A stretch of 35,584 nucleotides of DNA from an uncultured bacterium (lineage in GTDB: Bacteria > Verrucomicrobiota > Kiritimatiellia > RFP12 > UBA1067). This document shows positions 8,181-15,876 of this stretch, piece by piece. The translations under genes were made by a program, and so were the position numbers. The stretch lies in NCBI GenBank assembly GCA_902761035.1, contig CACWIW010000108.1, positions 1 to 35,584 of the forward strand, given 5' to 3'. How positions within the stretch are numbered: the stretch's first letter is position 1; every line of letters starts with the position of its first letter. A model generated the notes under the pieces. It was not told the DNA's origin and made no database searches. It was given only the letters and a program-made list of their open reading frames with translations.

Positions 8181-9698
8181 CTACACCTCGTACCCGATTG
8201 CGCCAAGGTTCTTGCGGATGAGCTTTTCAAGCCGCGCCGACTCGCCAAAGAGTTCGCCCAGTTCGCCCGTGAGCCGCTTCATCTTCGCGTCGAACGGTTC
8301 GCCGTCGTCCTCCTCCACCTTGCCGCCCGCGTAGAGGCCAGGCGTGAGCTTGAACTTCTTCTCTGCAATCTCTTTTGTTGTGGCGACGGCGGCGAATCCT
8401 TCTTCCTTGCGGAATTTCCCGTTGCGGAACTTCTCAAACGTGGCCGCGATCTTCGCGATGTCCTCGTCGGAGAACGTGCGGTGCGTCCTGTCCACCATGT
8501 GACCGAGCGAAGTCGCGTTGATGAAGAGCGTCTTGCCGGGCTGGTCTTTCGCACGGTTGAAGAACCAGAGCGTGACGGGAATCGTCACCGAGTAGAAGAG
8601 TTGCGGCGGCAAAGAGACGATGCCCTCCACGAGATCGTCCTCGATGATCGCCTGACGGATTTTATCTTCGCCGCCCGTCGCGCTCGTCAAGGCGCCGTTC
8701 GCCAGCACGAGGCCGATGCGCCCCCTCGGCTTCAGGTGCGAGATCATGTGCTGAATCCACGCGTAGTTGGCGTTGCCGTCCGGCGGCAGACCGTACTTCC
8801 AACGCGGGTCGTCCTTCACCCGGTCCGCGCCCCACTTCTTCTGGTTGAACGGCGGATTCGCGAAGATGCGGTCCATCTGCGTCCCGGCGTGGATGTCGTG
8901 CATCAAGGTGTCCTCGTGGCCCATGCCGAAGTCCGCGCCGATGCCGCGTATGGCCATGTTGATCTTCGACATCTTCCACGTGTCGGGGTTCGCCTCCTGT
9001 CCGAACACCGAGACGTCCCCGCGATTGCCGCTATGCTCCCGGATGAACTTCATCGACTGAGAGAACATGCCGCCCGATCCGTGGCACGGGTCGTAGATGC
9101 GCATGCCGACGGCGGGCTGGAGGACTTCCACGAGAATCCGCACGATGGTCTCGGGCGTGTAGTATTCGCCGCCCTTCTTCCCTTCGTATTCGGCGAAGTG
9201 CTGGATGCAGTATTCGTAGGTGCGGCCGAGGATGTCGCGGTTCGCCTCGATGTCGCCGAGCGGCAGCTCGTTCGTGAAGAGGTCGATCACGTCGCCGAGC
9301 ATCCGTTTGTTGATGTCGCTGGAGCCGTAGAACTTCGGCAGCACGCCCTTCAGCGTCTTGTTCTCGCGCTCGATGGCGATCATCGCGTTGTCGATCGTCT
9401 CGCCGTTGTTCGCCTCATGCGCGACGGCGGCGATCTTCGCCCAGCGCGCGGACTTCGGGACGAAGAAGATGTTCTTCTCCATGTAGGCGTCGCGGTCCTC
9501 CTCGTCGCCGTAGCCCTCCGCCTTTAGCTCGCGGTAGCGGTTTTCGAAGGCGTCCGAGACATACCGCAGAAACAGCAGCCCCATCAGCACCTGACGGTAC
9601 TGCGTGGCGGGCAGCTTGCCGCGCATCAGATCGGCGGCGTGCCAGAGCTTGGCCTCAAACCCAAGCGTCGCTGTGTTGTCAACATTTGCCTTTGCCAT
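8181..9698 (-). CDS. hsdM: Type I restriction-modification N6-adenine methyltransferase subunit M
   Basis: 505 residues. The N-terminal helical HsdM domain (about 10-140) is followed by the Rossmann methylase: the S-adenosylmethionine loop YDPCHGSGGMF (about 202-212) and the catalytic NPPFNQKKWG (281-290, motif IV of N6-adenine methylases). GEYYTPETIVRILVEVL just before it is the typical approach to motif I. The protein methylates adenine in both half-sites chosen by HsdS and protects host DNA. ATG at 9698 has AAAGG 10-14 nt upstream, and starts 15 nt after the stop of the nuclease gene, so the set reads nuclease-hsdM-hsdS-hsdR as one transcript. Confidence 0.96.
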   Translation of the reverse strand: MAKANVDNTATLGFEAKLWHAADLMRGKLPATQYRQVLMGLLFLRYVSDAFENRYRELKAEGYGDEEDRDAYMEKNIFFVPKSARWAKIAAVAHEANNGETIDNAMIAIERENKTLKGVLPKFYGSSDINKRMLGDVIDLFTNELPLGDIEANRDILGRTYEYCIQHFAEYEGKKGGEYYTPETIVRILVEVLQPAVGMRIYDPCHGSGGMFSQSMKFIREHSGNRGDVSVFGQEANPDTWKMSKINMAIRGIGADFGMGHEDTLMHDIHAGTQMDRIFANPPFNQKKWGADRVKDDPRWKYGLPPDGNANYAWIQHMISHLKPRGRIGLVLANGALTSATGGEDKIRQAIIEDDLVEGIVSLPPQLFYSVTIPVTLWFFNRAKDQPGKTLFINATSLGHMVDRTHRTFSDEDIAKIAATFEKFRNGKFRKEEGFAAVATTKEIAEKKFKLTPGLYAGGKVEEDDGEPFDAKMKRLTGELGELFGESARLEKLIRKNLGAIGYEV

Positions 9699-9713
9699 GA
9701 TTAAAACCTTTCT

Positions 9714-10610
9714 TCACCCGCCGCACTTGCCGCAGCGGTCGCCCTCGTTTTTCTGGCAGGGGTAGCCGCGCGTCTTGCGGTAGTTCTCGCAGTGGCGGTT
9801 GTGGCGTTTGTTGGAATTGGTCGAGAGCCAGTAGCCGGTTTCGGGCCAGGTGGCGTTGACGGGCGCGGGCGTACGCGCGGCGACGGGGAGTGTGCGGCCG
9901 GCGCGGTATTCGGTGCGGGCGTGCGGCTCGCCCGGAGGGCTCGCCCCACCGAGCGGCTCGGCGAGACGCCTCGCCCCACCGGGCGGCGCGGCCGAAGTCC
10001 GCGCCCTACCGTGGCGGAATTGCTCGGGGGGGATTGGATCGAGACCGGCCCAGAGTCCGCGACGAGCGGCGCGGGCTTCGGATTCGGCCTGCGCGTAGGC
10101 GGGCGTGGAGTCGAACTTCTTGTAATGCCAAGCGTAGCCTGCGCGCAACATGGCGAGGTTGACTTCTGCACGCTTGATGTAGACGGTGCCTAGGATGCGA
10201 TTGTACTTATCTCGTTTGTTCCAGGCGACGCGCACTTCCTGTCCCGCGACGAGACCGGCGAGGTAGCGTTGGGCGGCATCGCCGTAGGCCTGGCTCTTTT
10301 CGGGAGCGTCGATCCCTTGGAGGCGGATTTTGTGCTGAACGGGTCGGTCGGCGCGGGGCGCCGCCCCTACCGGTGTTTCGAGGATGGTAATAGTATCTCC
10401 ATCAGACACCTTGACCACACGGCCAACGAGGTCTGAGGACGATGGGCTGATATGCGGTTTTCCGTCGCACGCCGTAACGAAAGACAGCACCGCCGAGACC
10501 GCCACTAAAACGGCCTTTCTGAATCGGCAAAATTGCCGCGTATTTACCAAATTTTCTTTCACTTTCTCTCGCGAATCCGAGACCAATTTTTGGCTCATTA
10601 TTATGCGCAT
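9714..10610 (-). CDS. Staphylococcal-nuclease-like (thermonuclease) lipoprotein with Cys-rich tail
   Basis: 298 residues (294 if the ATG at 10598 is used). A hydrophobic export segment ending in FVTACDG suggests a lipoprotein anchor or signal peptide. The SNase fold follows: VVKVSDGDTITI, IRLQGIDAPEKSQAYG and DKYNRILGTVYI carry the family's metal-binding Asp and catalytic Arg, Glu and Arg. It probably cleaves DNA or RNA outside the cytoplasm. The C-terminal 40 residues form a separate His/Cys domain (HCENY, CQKNEGDRCGKCGG). Two parts, about residues 78-90 and 200-230, are encoded by hairpin repeats found elsewhere in intergenic DNA, so they are repeat insertions read in frame. First gene of the presumed RM operon, behind a promoter with a poly-G tract. 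Confidence 0.85.
   Translation of the reverse strand: MRIIMSQKLVSDSREKVKENLVNTRQFCRFRKAVLVAVSAVLSFVTACDGKPHISPSSSDLVGRVVKVSDGDTITILETPVGAAPRADRPVQHKIRLQGIDAPEKSQAYGDAAQRYLAGLVAGQEVRVAWNKRDKYNRILGTVYIKRAEVNLAMLRAGYAWHYKKFDSTPAYAQAESEARAARRGLWAGLDPIPPEQFRHGRARTSAAPPGGARRLAEPLGGASPPGEPHARTEYRAGRTLPVAARTPAPVNATWPETGYWLSTNSNKRHNRHCENYRKTRGYPCQKNEGDRCGKCGG
9924..10010 (-). repeat. Three in-frame hairpin repeat units inside the nuclease gene
   Basis: On the plus strand three units of 27, 30 and 30 nt follow each other (9924-9950, 9951-9980, 9981-10010), each ending CCCCACC or CCCTACC and each containing arms such as GGCGAG/CTCGCC or GGCGCGG/CCGCGCC. The second is almost identical to the reversed intergenic unit at about 15901-15930 and the first to that at about 17040-17066. 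All lengths are multiples of three, so the nuclease frame is kept and the units encode a Pro/Gly/Arg/Ala-rich linker between the catalytic domain and the Cys-rich tail. Confidence 0.8.
10341..10371 (-). repeat. Single hairpin repeat unit inside the nuclease domain
   Basis: A further unit with GGCGC/GCGCC arms and a CCCCTACC end lies between the DTITI strand and the IRLQGIDAPE strand of the nuclease, encoding the extra PVGAAPRADRP loop. SNase proteins normally have only a short turn at this place. It is the same repeat type as the units at 9924-10010 and in the intergenic clusters. Confidence 0.6.
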
Positions 10611-10641
10611 ATCTTACCAAAAGCCCCCCCCCCCCCGTCAA
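10611..10641 (-). promoter_or_regulatory. Putative phase-variable promoter with G13 tract
   Basis: Read on the minus strand: TTGACG (10641-10636) as -35 box, 13 consecutive G (10636-10624) filling most of the spacer, and TAAGAT (10616-10611) as -10 box, a spacing of 19 with the present tract. The ATG candidates of the nuclease gene follow at 10610 and 10598. Homopolymers of this length slip during replication, and in other bacteria poly-G or poly-C tracts in promoter spacers switch expression. Nothing else promoter-like was found before the nuclease-hsdMSR operon. Confidence 0.55.
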
Positions 10642-10739
10642 GTGTTAGTTATAGAATTTTTTTCTGTTCATTTTTCCGCCCACAATCCGTCACGGATTTG
10701 CTATACTACCGCCGACAGTTTCGTGTACCCTGATCCGTT

Positions 10740-10837
10740 GAGCGAATCCGCCAAAAAAAGCCAACAACGGACCGGGTAGGTACGCGCCACCTGGCGCGGC
10801 CTGTCCGTGTCAGTTGGCGGTCTTGGCGGATTTGCTC
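10740..10837. repeat. Long imperfect inverted repeat enclosing a hairpin unit
   Basis: Left arm 10740-10772 (begins GAGCGAATCCGCCAA, ends AACGGAC) pairs with right arm 10803-10837 (begins GTCCGT, ends TTGGCGGATTTGCTC). The outermost 15 bases match with one difference; the rest is imperfect. The apex contains another small hairpin, CGCGCCACCTGGCGCG, joined to GTAGGTA, which resembles the modular repeats of this window in reverse orientation. It lies between the divergent nuclease/RM operon and the two-gene cassette at 10888, so it may act as a transcription block, an operator or a mobile-element scar. Confidence 0.7.
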
Positions 10838-10887
10838 TGGCACGGGCAGGCCTTTTAGAACAGACGAGGACAAGAGGAGTGGAATAG

Positions 10888-12348
10888 ATGGCAAAGAAAG
10901 TCATTGCTGCAAACTTGCTGGACATGATTGAACTGATTACATCCAGGAAGTTACAGGAGGCCGTGTTCACTCAGAATGCCCCGAACATGAATGTCAACTG
11001 GGACCGGTTGCCGAAAAACAACAGGCGGCGGGCCCAGATTCTGCATGACGAAATGGAAAATCTGGTATCTCGGCGAAACAAGACCCTTCGCGACCAACAC
11101 TCGAAACTTTTCAGGACGTTGAACACCATTGCCCTCGTCAATGCGGATAGTACAAACACTGCGGAGATTGAGAATCGGATAAAGAACCTTCCCGCGTTGA
11201 ACAGGTATCTTCAAGATTCCTTCACACGTTACGACCTTCCCGCCGGTCATAGCAAGACGGCCAATCTCGTCGCTTTCATCAACGTTGTCATGTTGAGCGA
11301 AAAGGAAACGAATGCCGGGAAAGACGCAAAGTCCATCTGGGACGATTTGGTCGCGAGTGCAACGGCCGCCTTGGACGCCATCAAGCACGACTCGTTCAAA
11401 GTATTTCCTCCGAAGTCGGACTACAACCGCACGGATGGACTTCAGTCCTTTGAAGAGGTTCTCAGATTTACAGTGAGCACGAAGTTCCACGAACGAGAAT
11501 ATCTGGTCATGGTTGCCTGTGAAAACCTTGAAACCCATGTGCGGTATCTGGTGAAGACCACGCCATTAGACCACGACGTCTCGAAAGTCGTCCGCGACAG
11601 ATCAGGGAAGCGGAGGTTCGAGAATAGGCCGGATGACAATGCCGAGGCGTTTGAAATACGCTATTTCGAGAGCCACAACCGCCTTGAGATATCCCGTCCC
11701 AGGATCATTGAGACAAAAGACGTTGCAAACATGTTTGCCCAACACGTTCTAGGAACCAAACTCGATGATCGCCCTAAACGATACTATGACGATCCTCTGC
11801 AAATATTCAAGAGCCGGGAATGTCTGAAGACTATCAAACTGCCCAAAGAGAATGTCACCGAGGATGACAGACTATGGATTCAAGAAATCAAACTTGCACC
11901 CGTCCAAGTAAGTGAAGATGCTGGAACAGATGCAGAGCCTCGCTTCATAAGGCACACCCCTACCACTTACACTGGGGACGAGAATCATTTTGTGTTTACC
12001 GAAATGGACAACCTACTCGACCCAAACAAGTTTCCAAGAGAACGTTGCAAGATACTCCGCGTAGAGGTCGCGTTGCGCTTATTCAAAGCAAGACAGATCA
12101 ATGGGACACTGCAAGCTGAGACAACCTCGAAAACCTACGTCGTCAGGATTTCGGAAAGGCACTTCACCGTTCTTAACAAGAACAAGGTACACGACCATCG
12201 TCTACTATCAATTTTTGAACAGATACAAACGGACTGGGGTTTTGAAGGGCTGACCCCCGAAGAACACAAGACAAGCAGGGGACAAGTGTCCGTAAAAGGA
12301 GAGAGAAGCGAGGATAAATATGGAGATGACCTGTTCGGGAACATCTGA
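10888..12348 (+). CDS. Protein of unknown function, first gene of a two-gene cassette
   Basis: 486 residues, ATG at 10888 preceded by GAGGAG. Soluble, no signal peptide or membrane segment. The N-terminal 130 residues are helical and basic; the middle (about 190-290) has alternating beta-like stretches (EYLVMVACENLETHVRYLV, FEIRYFESHNRLEISRP); the C-terminal half contains a KTYVVRISERHFTVL strand-rich portion and a charged tail. I recognise no nuclease, ATPase or methylase motif. GC content is clearly lower than in the hsd genes or the block to the right. It overlaps the next gene by 29 nt, so both are probably made together. Its position beside a restriction system makes a defence or mobile-element role plausible, but this is only inference from context. 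Confidence 0.75.
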   Translation: MAKKVIAANLLDMIELITSRKLQEAVFTQNAPNMNVNWDRLPKNNRRRAQILHDEMENLVSRRNKTLRDQHSKLFRTLNTIALVNADSTNTAEIENRIKNLPALNRYLQDSFTRYDLPAGHSKTANLVAFINVVMLSEKETNAGKDAKSIWDDLVASATAALDAIKHDSFKVFPPKSDYNRTDGLQSFEEVLRFTVSTKFHEREYLVMVACENLETHVRYLVKTTPLDHDVSKVVRDRSGKRRFENRPDDNAEAFEIRYFESHNRLEISRPRIIETKDVANMFAQHVLGTKLDDRPKRYYDDPLQIFKSRECLKTIKLPKENVTEDDRLWIQEIKLAPVQVSEDAGTDAEPRFIRHTPTTYTGDENHFVFTEMDNLLDPNKFPRERCKILRVEVALRLFKARQINGTLQAETTSKTYVVRISERHFTVLNKNKVHDHRLLSIFEQIQTDWGFEGLTPEEHKTSRGQVSVKGERSEDKYGDDLFGNI

Positions 12349-12928
12349 GATAGTCACGGTAGAGTGTCCGGACTATGTGAACCGCATCTGCCATCTGGCA
12401 GGTTGTCCGCGATTCCTCAGCCGCATCTCAAAAGACCATATAGACGAGGTCGGACAACAACTCTATCGCGGAGCGTGCATACTCAATGGCGACACCGAGT
12501 GGTTTTCAGGATGTCCGCCATACAAAGAGGATGAACCACTGCTGCAAACCAAGGCTAATACCATCGAATCAATGGTAACAGTAAACGACGAGACAAGGAA
12601 TTCAGGTGCGGGGAGGAAACGCCGGTGGAAAGGGAGATCGGAGTTTGCCGGAACAACGACAGAGGGTTTTACCATCGACAAAGATTCAACGGTTCTCAAA
12701 TACAAAGGACAGACATTTAACTTGGGACGAGGAGGTGAATGGGATCTTGTGGACAGGGCCATCCGGTCTGCGCAAGATCGCGATACGGGCTATACGATAC
12801 CGCTTCCGTCTGGAGTCCTGAATGCTTTCAGTGCGGAAGGCAAACGATTTGTCCGCCTGTTCATTGACCGTGAGCCGCGCAAGGGGAAAGGAAATCAGAA
12901 GTACACAGGTCTTGCCCGTCTGAAATAA
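12320..12928 (+). CDS. Protein of unknown function, second gene of the cassette
   Basis: 202 residues. The ATG at 12320 lies within the end of the preceding gene, after GAGG. The N-terminal 60 residues carry several cysteines (ECPDYVNRICHLAGCPRF, later GACILNG and SGCPPY) that could bind zinc. A basic linker (RKRRWKGR) follows, and the last 85 residues (from VLKYKGQTFNLGRGG) look like a small winged-helix-type fold, although the usual helix-turn-helix consensus is weak. It could be the regulator or DNA-binding partner of the 486-residue protein. A strong terminator follows 45 nt after the stop, so the cassette ends here. Confidence 0.7.
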   Translation: MEMTCSGTSEIVTVECPDYVNRICHLAGCPRFLSRISKDHIDEVGQQLYRGACILNGDTEWFSGCPPYKEDEPLLQTKANTIESMVTVNDETRNSGAGRKRRWKGRSEFAGTTTEGFTIDKDSTVLKYKGQTFNLGRGGEWDLVDRAIRSAQDRDTGYTIPLPSGVLNAFSAEGKRFVRLFIDREPRKGKGNQKYTGLARLK

Positions 12929-12972
12929 AATAGAAGCCTCGCCGCGCGTAAAATATTTCACAATTTATTTCA

Positions 12973-13004
12973 CCCCTGAAAACCCCGTGTTTTCAGGGGT
13001 TTTT
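12973..13004 (+). terminator. Rho-independent terminator of the two-gene cassette
   Basis: Perfect 11-bp stem CCCCTGAAAAC / GTTTTCAGGGG with the loop CCCGT, followed directly by TTTTT. The A-containing arm also allows some function in the opposite direction. Confidence 0.9.
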
Positions 13005-13147
13005 CATTGTCTCCCCCCTGCTTTAGTTTAGTTCAAGTTTTAATTAAAGATTTGACTCTCTGGATTTGAGAAATTGTTCCCGCGCCGCAAGGTAGCGGGA
13101 CAGGTGATTTCGCTTCTGGTTCGGCGCGACCGAAAAGGAACAGAACC

Positions 13148-13381
13148 ATGAAGAAGAAGGATCACGCCGCCAAGATGACGGCTTTACCAGTCAGCGCGTT
13201 TTCGTATGTAGCGTATCGCGCAACATATCACAATCAACACCAATCGCGTGGGAACTCGGCTCTCCCGCAGAGGTGGGCGTTGTTCCGCGAGGCGAGACGG
13301 CGGTTGGAGCACGGCGTGCCCGTGGACGTTTTGATCCGCGACGTGACGATGAAGCTTCGCATGATGGGAGGTGCGCAATGA
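13148..13381 (+). CDS. Small basic protein of unknown function
   Basis: 77 residues from ATG 13148, with AAAAGGAAC upstream. Rich in Arg, His and Lys; the second half (ALFREARRRLEHGVPVDVLI) is helical. Its stop overlaps the next ATG as ATGA, which supports translation. It is the first gene of the rightward element-like block that runs to about 19.16 kb; the AT-rich stretch before it (13020-13080) is the likely promoter region. No family recognised. Confidence 0.6.
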   Translation: MKKKDHAAKMTALPVSAFSYVAYRATYHNQHQSRGNSALPQRWALFREARRRLEHGVPVDVLIRDVTMKLRMMGGAQ

Positions 13382-13728
13382 ACGCCATCGAAGAGCTCGA
13401 CGCGAAGATCGCGGACTTCCTCGCGGGACGGTACGGGAACCTCACGACCGAGGAGATCGAGGAGTTCCGCGAGGCGCAGGCCGACCCAGACGGGACGAAG
13501 TGGGAGCGCGAACACGCCGGGGAGGTGTTTGGCATGGACGCCATCGACCTGAACGGTTTCCTGTTCGTGGAGTTCCCCACGGAGCTGCCGCTCGAAAGGT
13601 GCATGGAGATCCTGCGCAAGATGTTCCGCAGGCACACCATCACGCCGGACCGCCTCTGGTGGGTCACCAACAACGGCCTTCTGGTCGAGGCGATCGCAAG
13701 GGAGGAGGCGCGCCATGACGGAGAGTGA
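13378..13728 (+). CDS. Acidic small protein of unknown function
   Basis: 116 residues. The start at 13378 is favoured over longer upstream starts because it forms the ATGA overlap with the preceding gene. The protein starts MNAIEELDAKIADFLAGRYG, is acidic and helical in its first half, and has a hydrophobic patch NGFLFVEFPTELPLERCMEI. No domain recognised. Its end overlaps the ATPase gene by 14 nt, so the three small-to-large genes are co-translated; a role linked to the ATPase is likely from arrangement. Confidence 0.65.
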   Translation: MNAIEELDAKIADFLAGRYGNLTTEEIEEFREAQADPDGTKWEREHAGEVFGMDAIDLNGFLFVEFPTELPLERCMEILRKMFRRHTITPDRLWWVTNNGLLVEAIAREEARHDGE

Positions 13729-14935
13729 AAACAACCTTCCGCTTGACCTCCAGCATCCGGGCGGATTCGTGGAGAAAACGATGGACTGGATCAACGCGAC
13801 CGCAGTCTGTCCGCAGCCGATATTCGCGCTTGCATCCGCGCTCTGTCTCGCGGGCACGCTCTACGGGCGGCACTTCAAGGACGAGAGCGGACAACGCACG
13901 AACCTCTACGTGATGGGCGTGGGGTACACGTCCTGCGGCAAGGACCACGCCCTCAAGGCGGTGTCCCGCGCGCTCGACGCGTGCGAGGCCACGAACCTGC
14001 GTCTCGGCCAGGTGACGAGCGACTCGGCGGTAGAGTACGCGCTGCGGCGCAACCCGCGTTTTGCGATCCTCATCGACGAGGCGGGGCACTTCTTCGCGAG
14101 CGTCACGGATGCCAAGGCATCCGGTTCCCCCCTTCACGCACTCAAGCCCGCGCTCCTGGAGCTGTGGAGCTGCGCGGGCGGGCGGTGGAAAGGCAAGCAG
14201 CGCGTCCCCAAGGGCGAACGTGAGGCGGAGCCCGCCGTGATCGACAACCCGCACGTGTGCCTCTTCGGCATGACGCAGCCGCAGATCTTCTTCGACGGCG
14301 TCTCGAAGACTGACCTGCGCGACGGCTGGCTCGCGCGGAACCTGTTCTTCATCTCGAAGACGCGTCCGAAGCCGCGCTTCATGCCGGAGACGGAAGTCCC
14401 CGCGCGCGTGCGTGCGGAGGTGCTGACGTGGAAGGACGCGCCGGCGGCGGTGCGCACGGTGCCGTGCGAGGACGGCGCGCGTAGCGCATTCGAGGCGTTC
14501 AACGACGACATCTTCCGCAAGATGACCAAGGCCGACAGGTCCGGGGACGAGACGAACTACCTCTATGGCAAGGCGCTGGAGAACGCCCGACGGGTGGCAC
14601 TCATCCTCGCCGTGGGAAGGAGCGGCCACGAGGCCGTCATCAACGAGGGTGATGCCACATACGCCTGCCGCCTCGTGAAGTACCTCGTGGGCGACCTCGT
14701 CCGCGCCGTGAAGGAGACCGTCGCCGAGAACAACGACGAGAAGGCGAAGAAGCGCATCCTCCAGATCGTCGCGGCGGCAGGGTCGGAGGGCATCCTGAAG
14801 CAGGACCTCACACGCAAGACGCAGTTCATCCGCAAGTCGTTCAGGGACGAGTACCTTGAAGACCTCGTGGAGAGCGGCGAGCTCGTGGTGAAATCCTACT
14901 CAAACGGTGGGGAGGTGTACTTCTCCGGGAGCTGA
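13715..14935 (+). CDS. DUF3987-like P-loop ATPase (replication/helicase type of mobile elements)
   Basis: 406 residues. After an N-terminal helical part, a nucleotide-binding core is visible: GVGYTSCGKDHALK (about residues 68-81) is a Walker-A-like loop in which CGKD replaces the usual GK(S/T), and RFAILIDEAGHFF (about 114-126) is a Walker B strand. Further right, HVCLFGMTQPQIFFDG and the RDGWLARNLFF motif fit DUF3987 proteins, which are found in plasmids, prophages and integrated elements, often fused to or next to primases. The C-terminal 80 residues look like a winged-helix (ILQIVAAAGSEGILKQDL). I infer a role in element replication. The altered Walker A means ATP hydrolysis is not assured. 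Confidence 0.7.
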   Translation: MTESENNLPLDLQHPGGFVEKTMDWINATAVCPQPIFALASALCLAGTLYGRHFKDESGQRTNLYVMGVGYTSCGKDHALKAVSRALDACEATNLRLGQVTSDSAVEYALRRNPRFAILIDEAGHFFASVTDAKASGSPLHALKPALLELWSCAGGRWKGKQRVPKGEREAEPAVIDNPHVCLFGMTQPQIFFDGVSKTDLRDGWLARNLFFISKTRPKPRFMPETEVPARVRAEVLTWKDAPAAVRTVPCEDGARSAFEAFNDDIFRKMTKADRSGDETNYLYGKALENARRVALILAVGRSGHEAVINEGDATYACRLVKYLVGDLVRAVKETVAENNDEKAKKRILQIVAAAGSEGILKQDLTRKTQFIRKSFRDEYLEDLVESGELVVKSYSNGGEVYFSGS

Positions 14936-14940
14936 CGGCG

Positions 14941-15107
14941 CTTCAATGGACTTCAAGGGACTTCAACAGACTTCAAGGTTTTGGGGCCAGACTTCAAGAA
15001 ACTTCAAGGAACTTCAACGCAAAAAAGGCCCCGAAACGTCCGAAACGGCGTTGAAAAATCTTGAAGTTTGACTGGAAAACCTTGAAATTCCTTGAAGCCG
15101 TTTGAAG
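14941..15107. repeat. Array of 10-bp-phased CTTCAA boxes with inverted second half
   Basis: CTTCAA starts at 14941, 14951, 14961, 14971, then 14992, 15002, 15012: two groups with an exact 10-bp period separated by 21 bp. After a centre with GGGGCC/GGCCCC and an A-run, the reverse complement TTGAAG (or TTGAAA) starts at 15051, 15061, then 15082, 15092, 15102, again 10-bp phased with a 21-bp step. All boxes in a half face the same side of the helix and the halves are mirror images. This is the layout of an iteron origin or a cooperative operator. One more CTTCAA is at 15163. The stretch 14936-15267 holds no gene. Confidence 0.85.
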
Positions 15108-15267
15108 CGGTGAATTCTCGAACCCCTGAAAACAAAGGACGAAATGAGTCTTCTATACAAGACTTCAAGAATTCTTCTTCTTTTTCATTCCCACCCGCGT
15201 CCATATCGCGCGCACGCGCGCGCGGGGCGCGCTGAACCGAAAACCCCTTTAAAGAAAGTCTAAGAAA

Positions 15268-15876
15268 ATGAAAGACCTCTATGAGACAACCAACACCGCT
15301 CCCGACACCGCCGAAGCCGGCATGAGCGAGGAGTTCAGGAAATGCCTGAAGCTGGAGCGTGACCGCGCGCGTAGCAGGCGCGAATCCGCACAGGGAAAGT
15401 TCGAGGCGTCGCACCAGTCGTTCGACCAGTTCCTCGACACGTTCGAAGATCCGTCAAAGGCGGCGGTGTTCTCCGACGGCAGCGCGGGCGAGGAACGAAT
15501 TGTCGCCGGGTGCGACGGCGACAGCAGCACCGCGTATTACCGCACGTGCGTCAAGCGCGCCATGAACCGCCTGCGCGGGCGTCCAGAGCTACAGAAAACT
15601 CTCCGCCTCATCGTCAAGCACGGGAACCGCCGCGAGGACTCGATGTGGGAGATTCTGGCGTCGGGGAGATGCCCCACCTGGGATGCCGCCAAGACCCTCT
15701 ATTGGACTCACCTCAAAAAAATGAAATCCTCGCTTAAGACTTGTAGGGGGGCGCGCGATTCGGGAGAGGTTCCCGAGCGATGCGCCCCCCGATTCAACGA
15801 ACAGCGGCTCGCCGGGGACGGCTCGCCCCACCATGCGGCGCGCTCGGTGATCGCGCCCTACCATGCGAACCGGTAG
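15268..15876 (+). CDS. Charged protein of unknown function with repeat-encoded C-terminus
   Basis: 202 residues from ATG 15268. The first 155 residues are charged and helical (EEFRKCLKLERDRARSRRES; YYRTCVKRAMNRLRGRPELQ) and resemble small DNA-associated proteins, with a possible helix-turn-helix around EDSMWEILASGRCPTWDAAK. From about residue 158 onward the frame enters a hairpin repeat cluster, and the last 45 residues (from CRGARDSGEVPERC) are repeat-encoded, so the original C-terminus was probably nearer 15740. It lies directly behind the CTTCAA array and could be its binding protein; this is unproven. A weak ribosome site (AAAGAAAG) precedes the ATG. Confidence 0.55.
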   Translation: MKDLYETTNTAPDTAEAGMSEEFRKCLKLERDRARSRRESAQGKFEASHQSFDQFLDTFEDPSKAAVFSDGSAGEERIVAGCDGDSSTAYYRTCVKRAMNRLRGRPELQKTLRLIVKHGNRREDSMWEILASGRCPTWDAAKTLYWTHLKKMKSSLKTCRGARDSGEVPERCAPRFNEQRLAGDGSPHHAARSVIAPYHANR

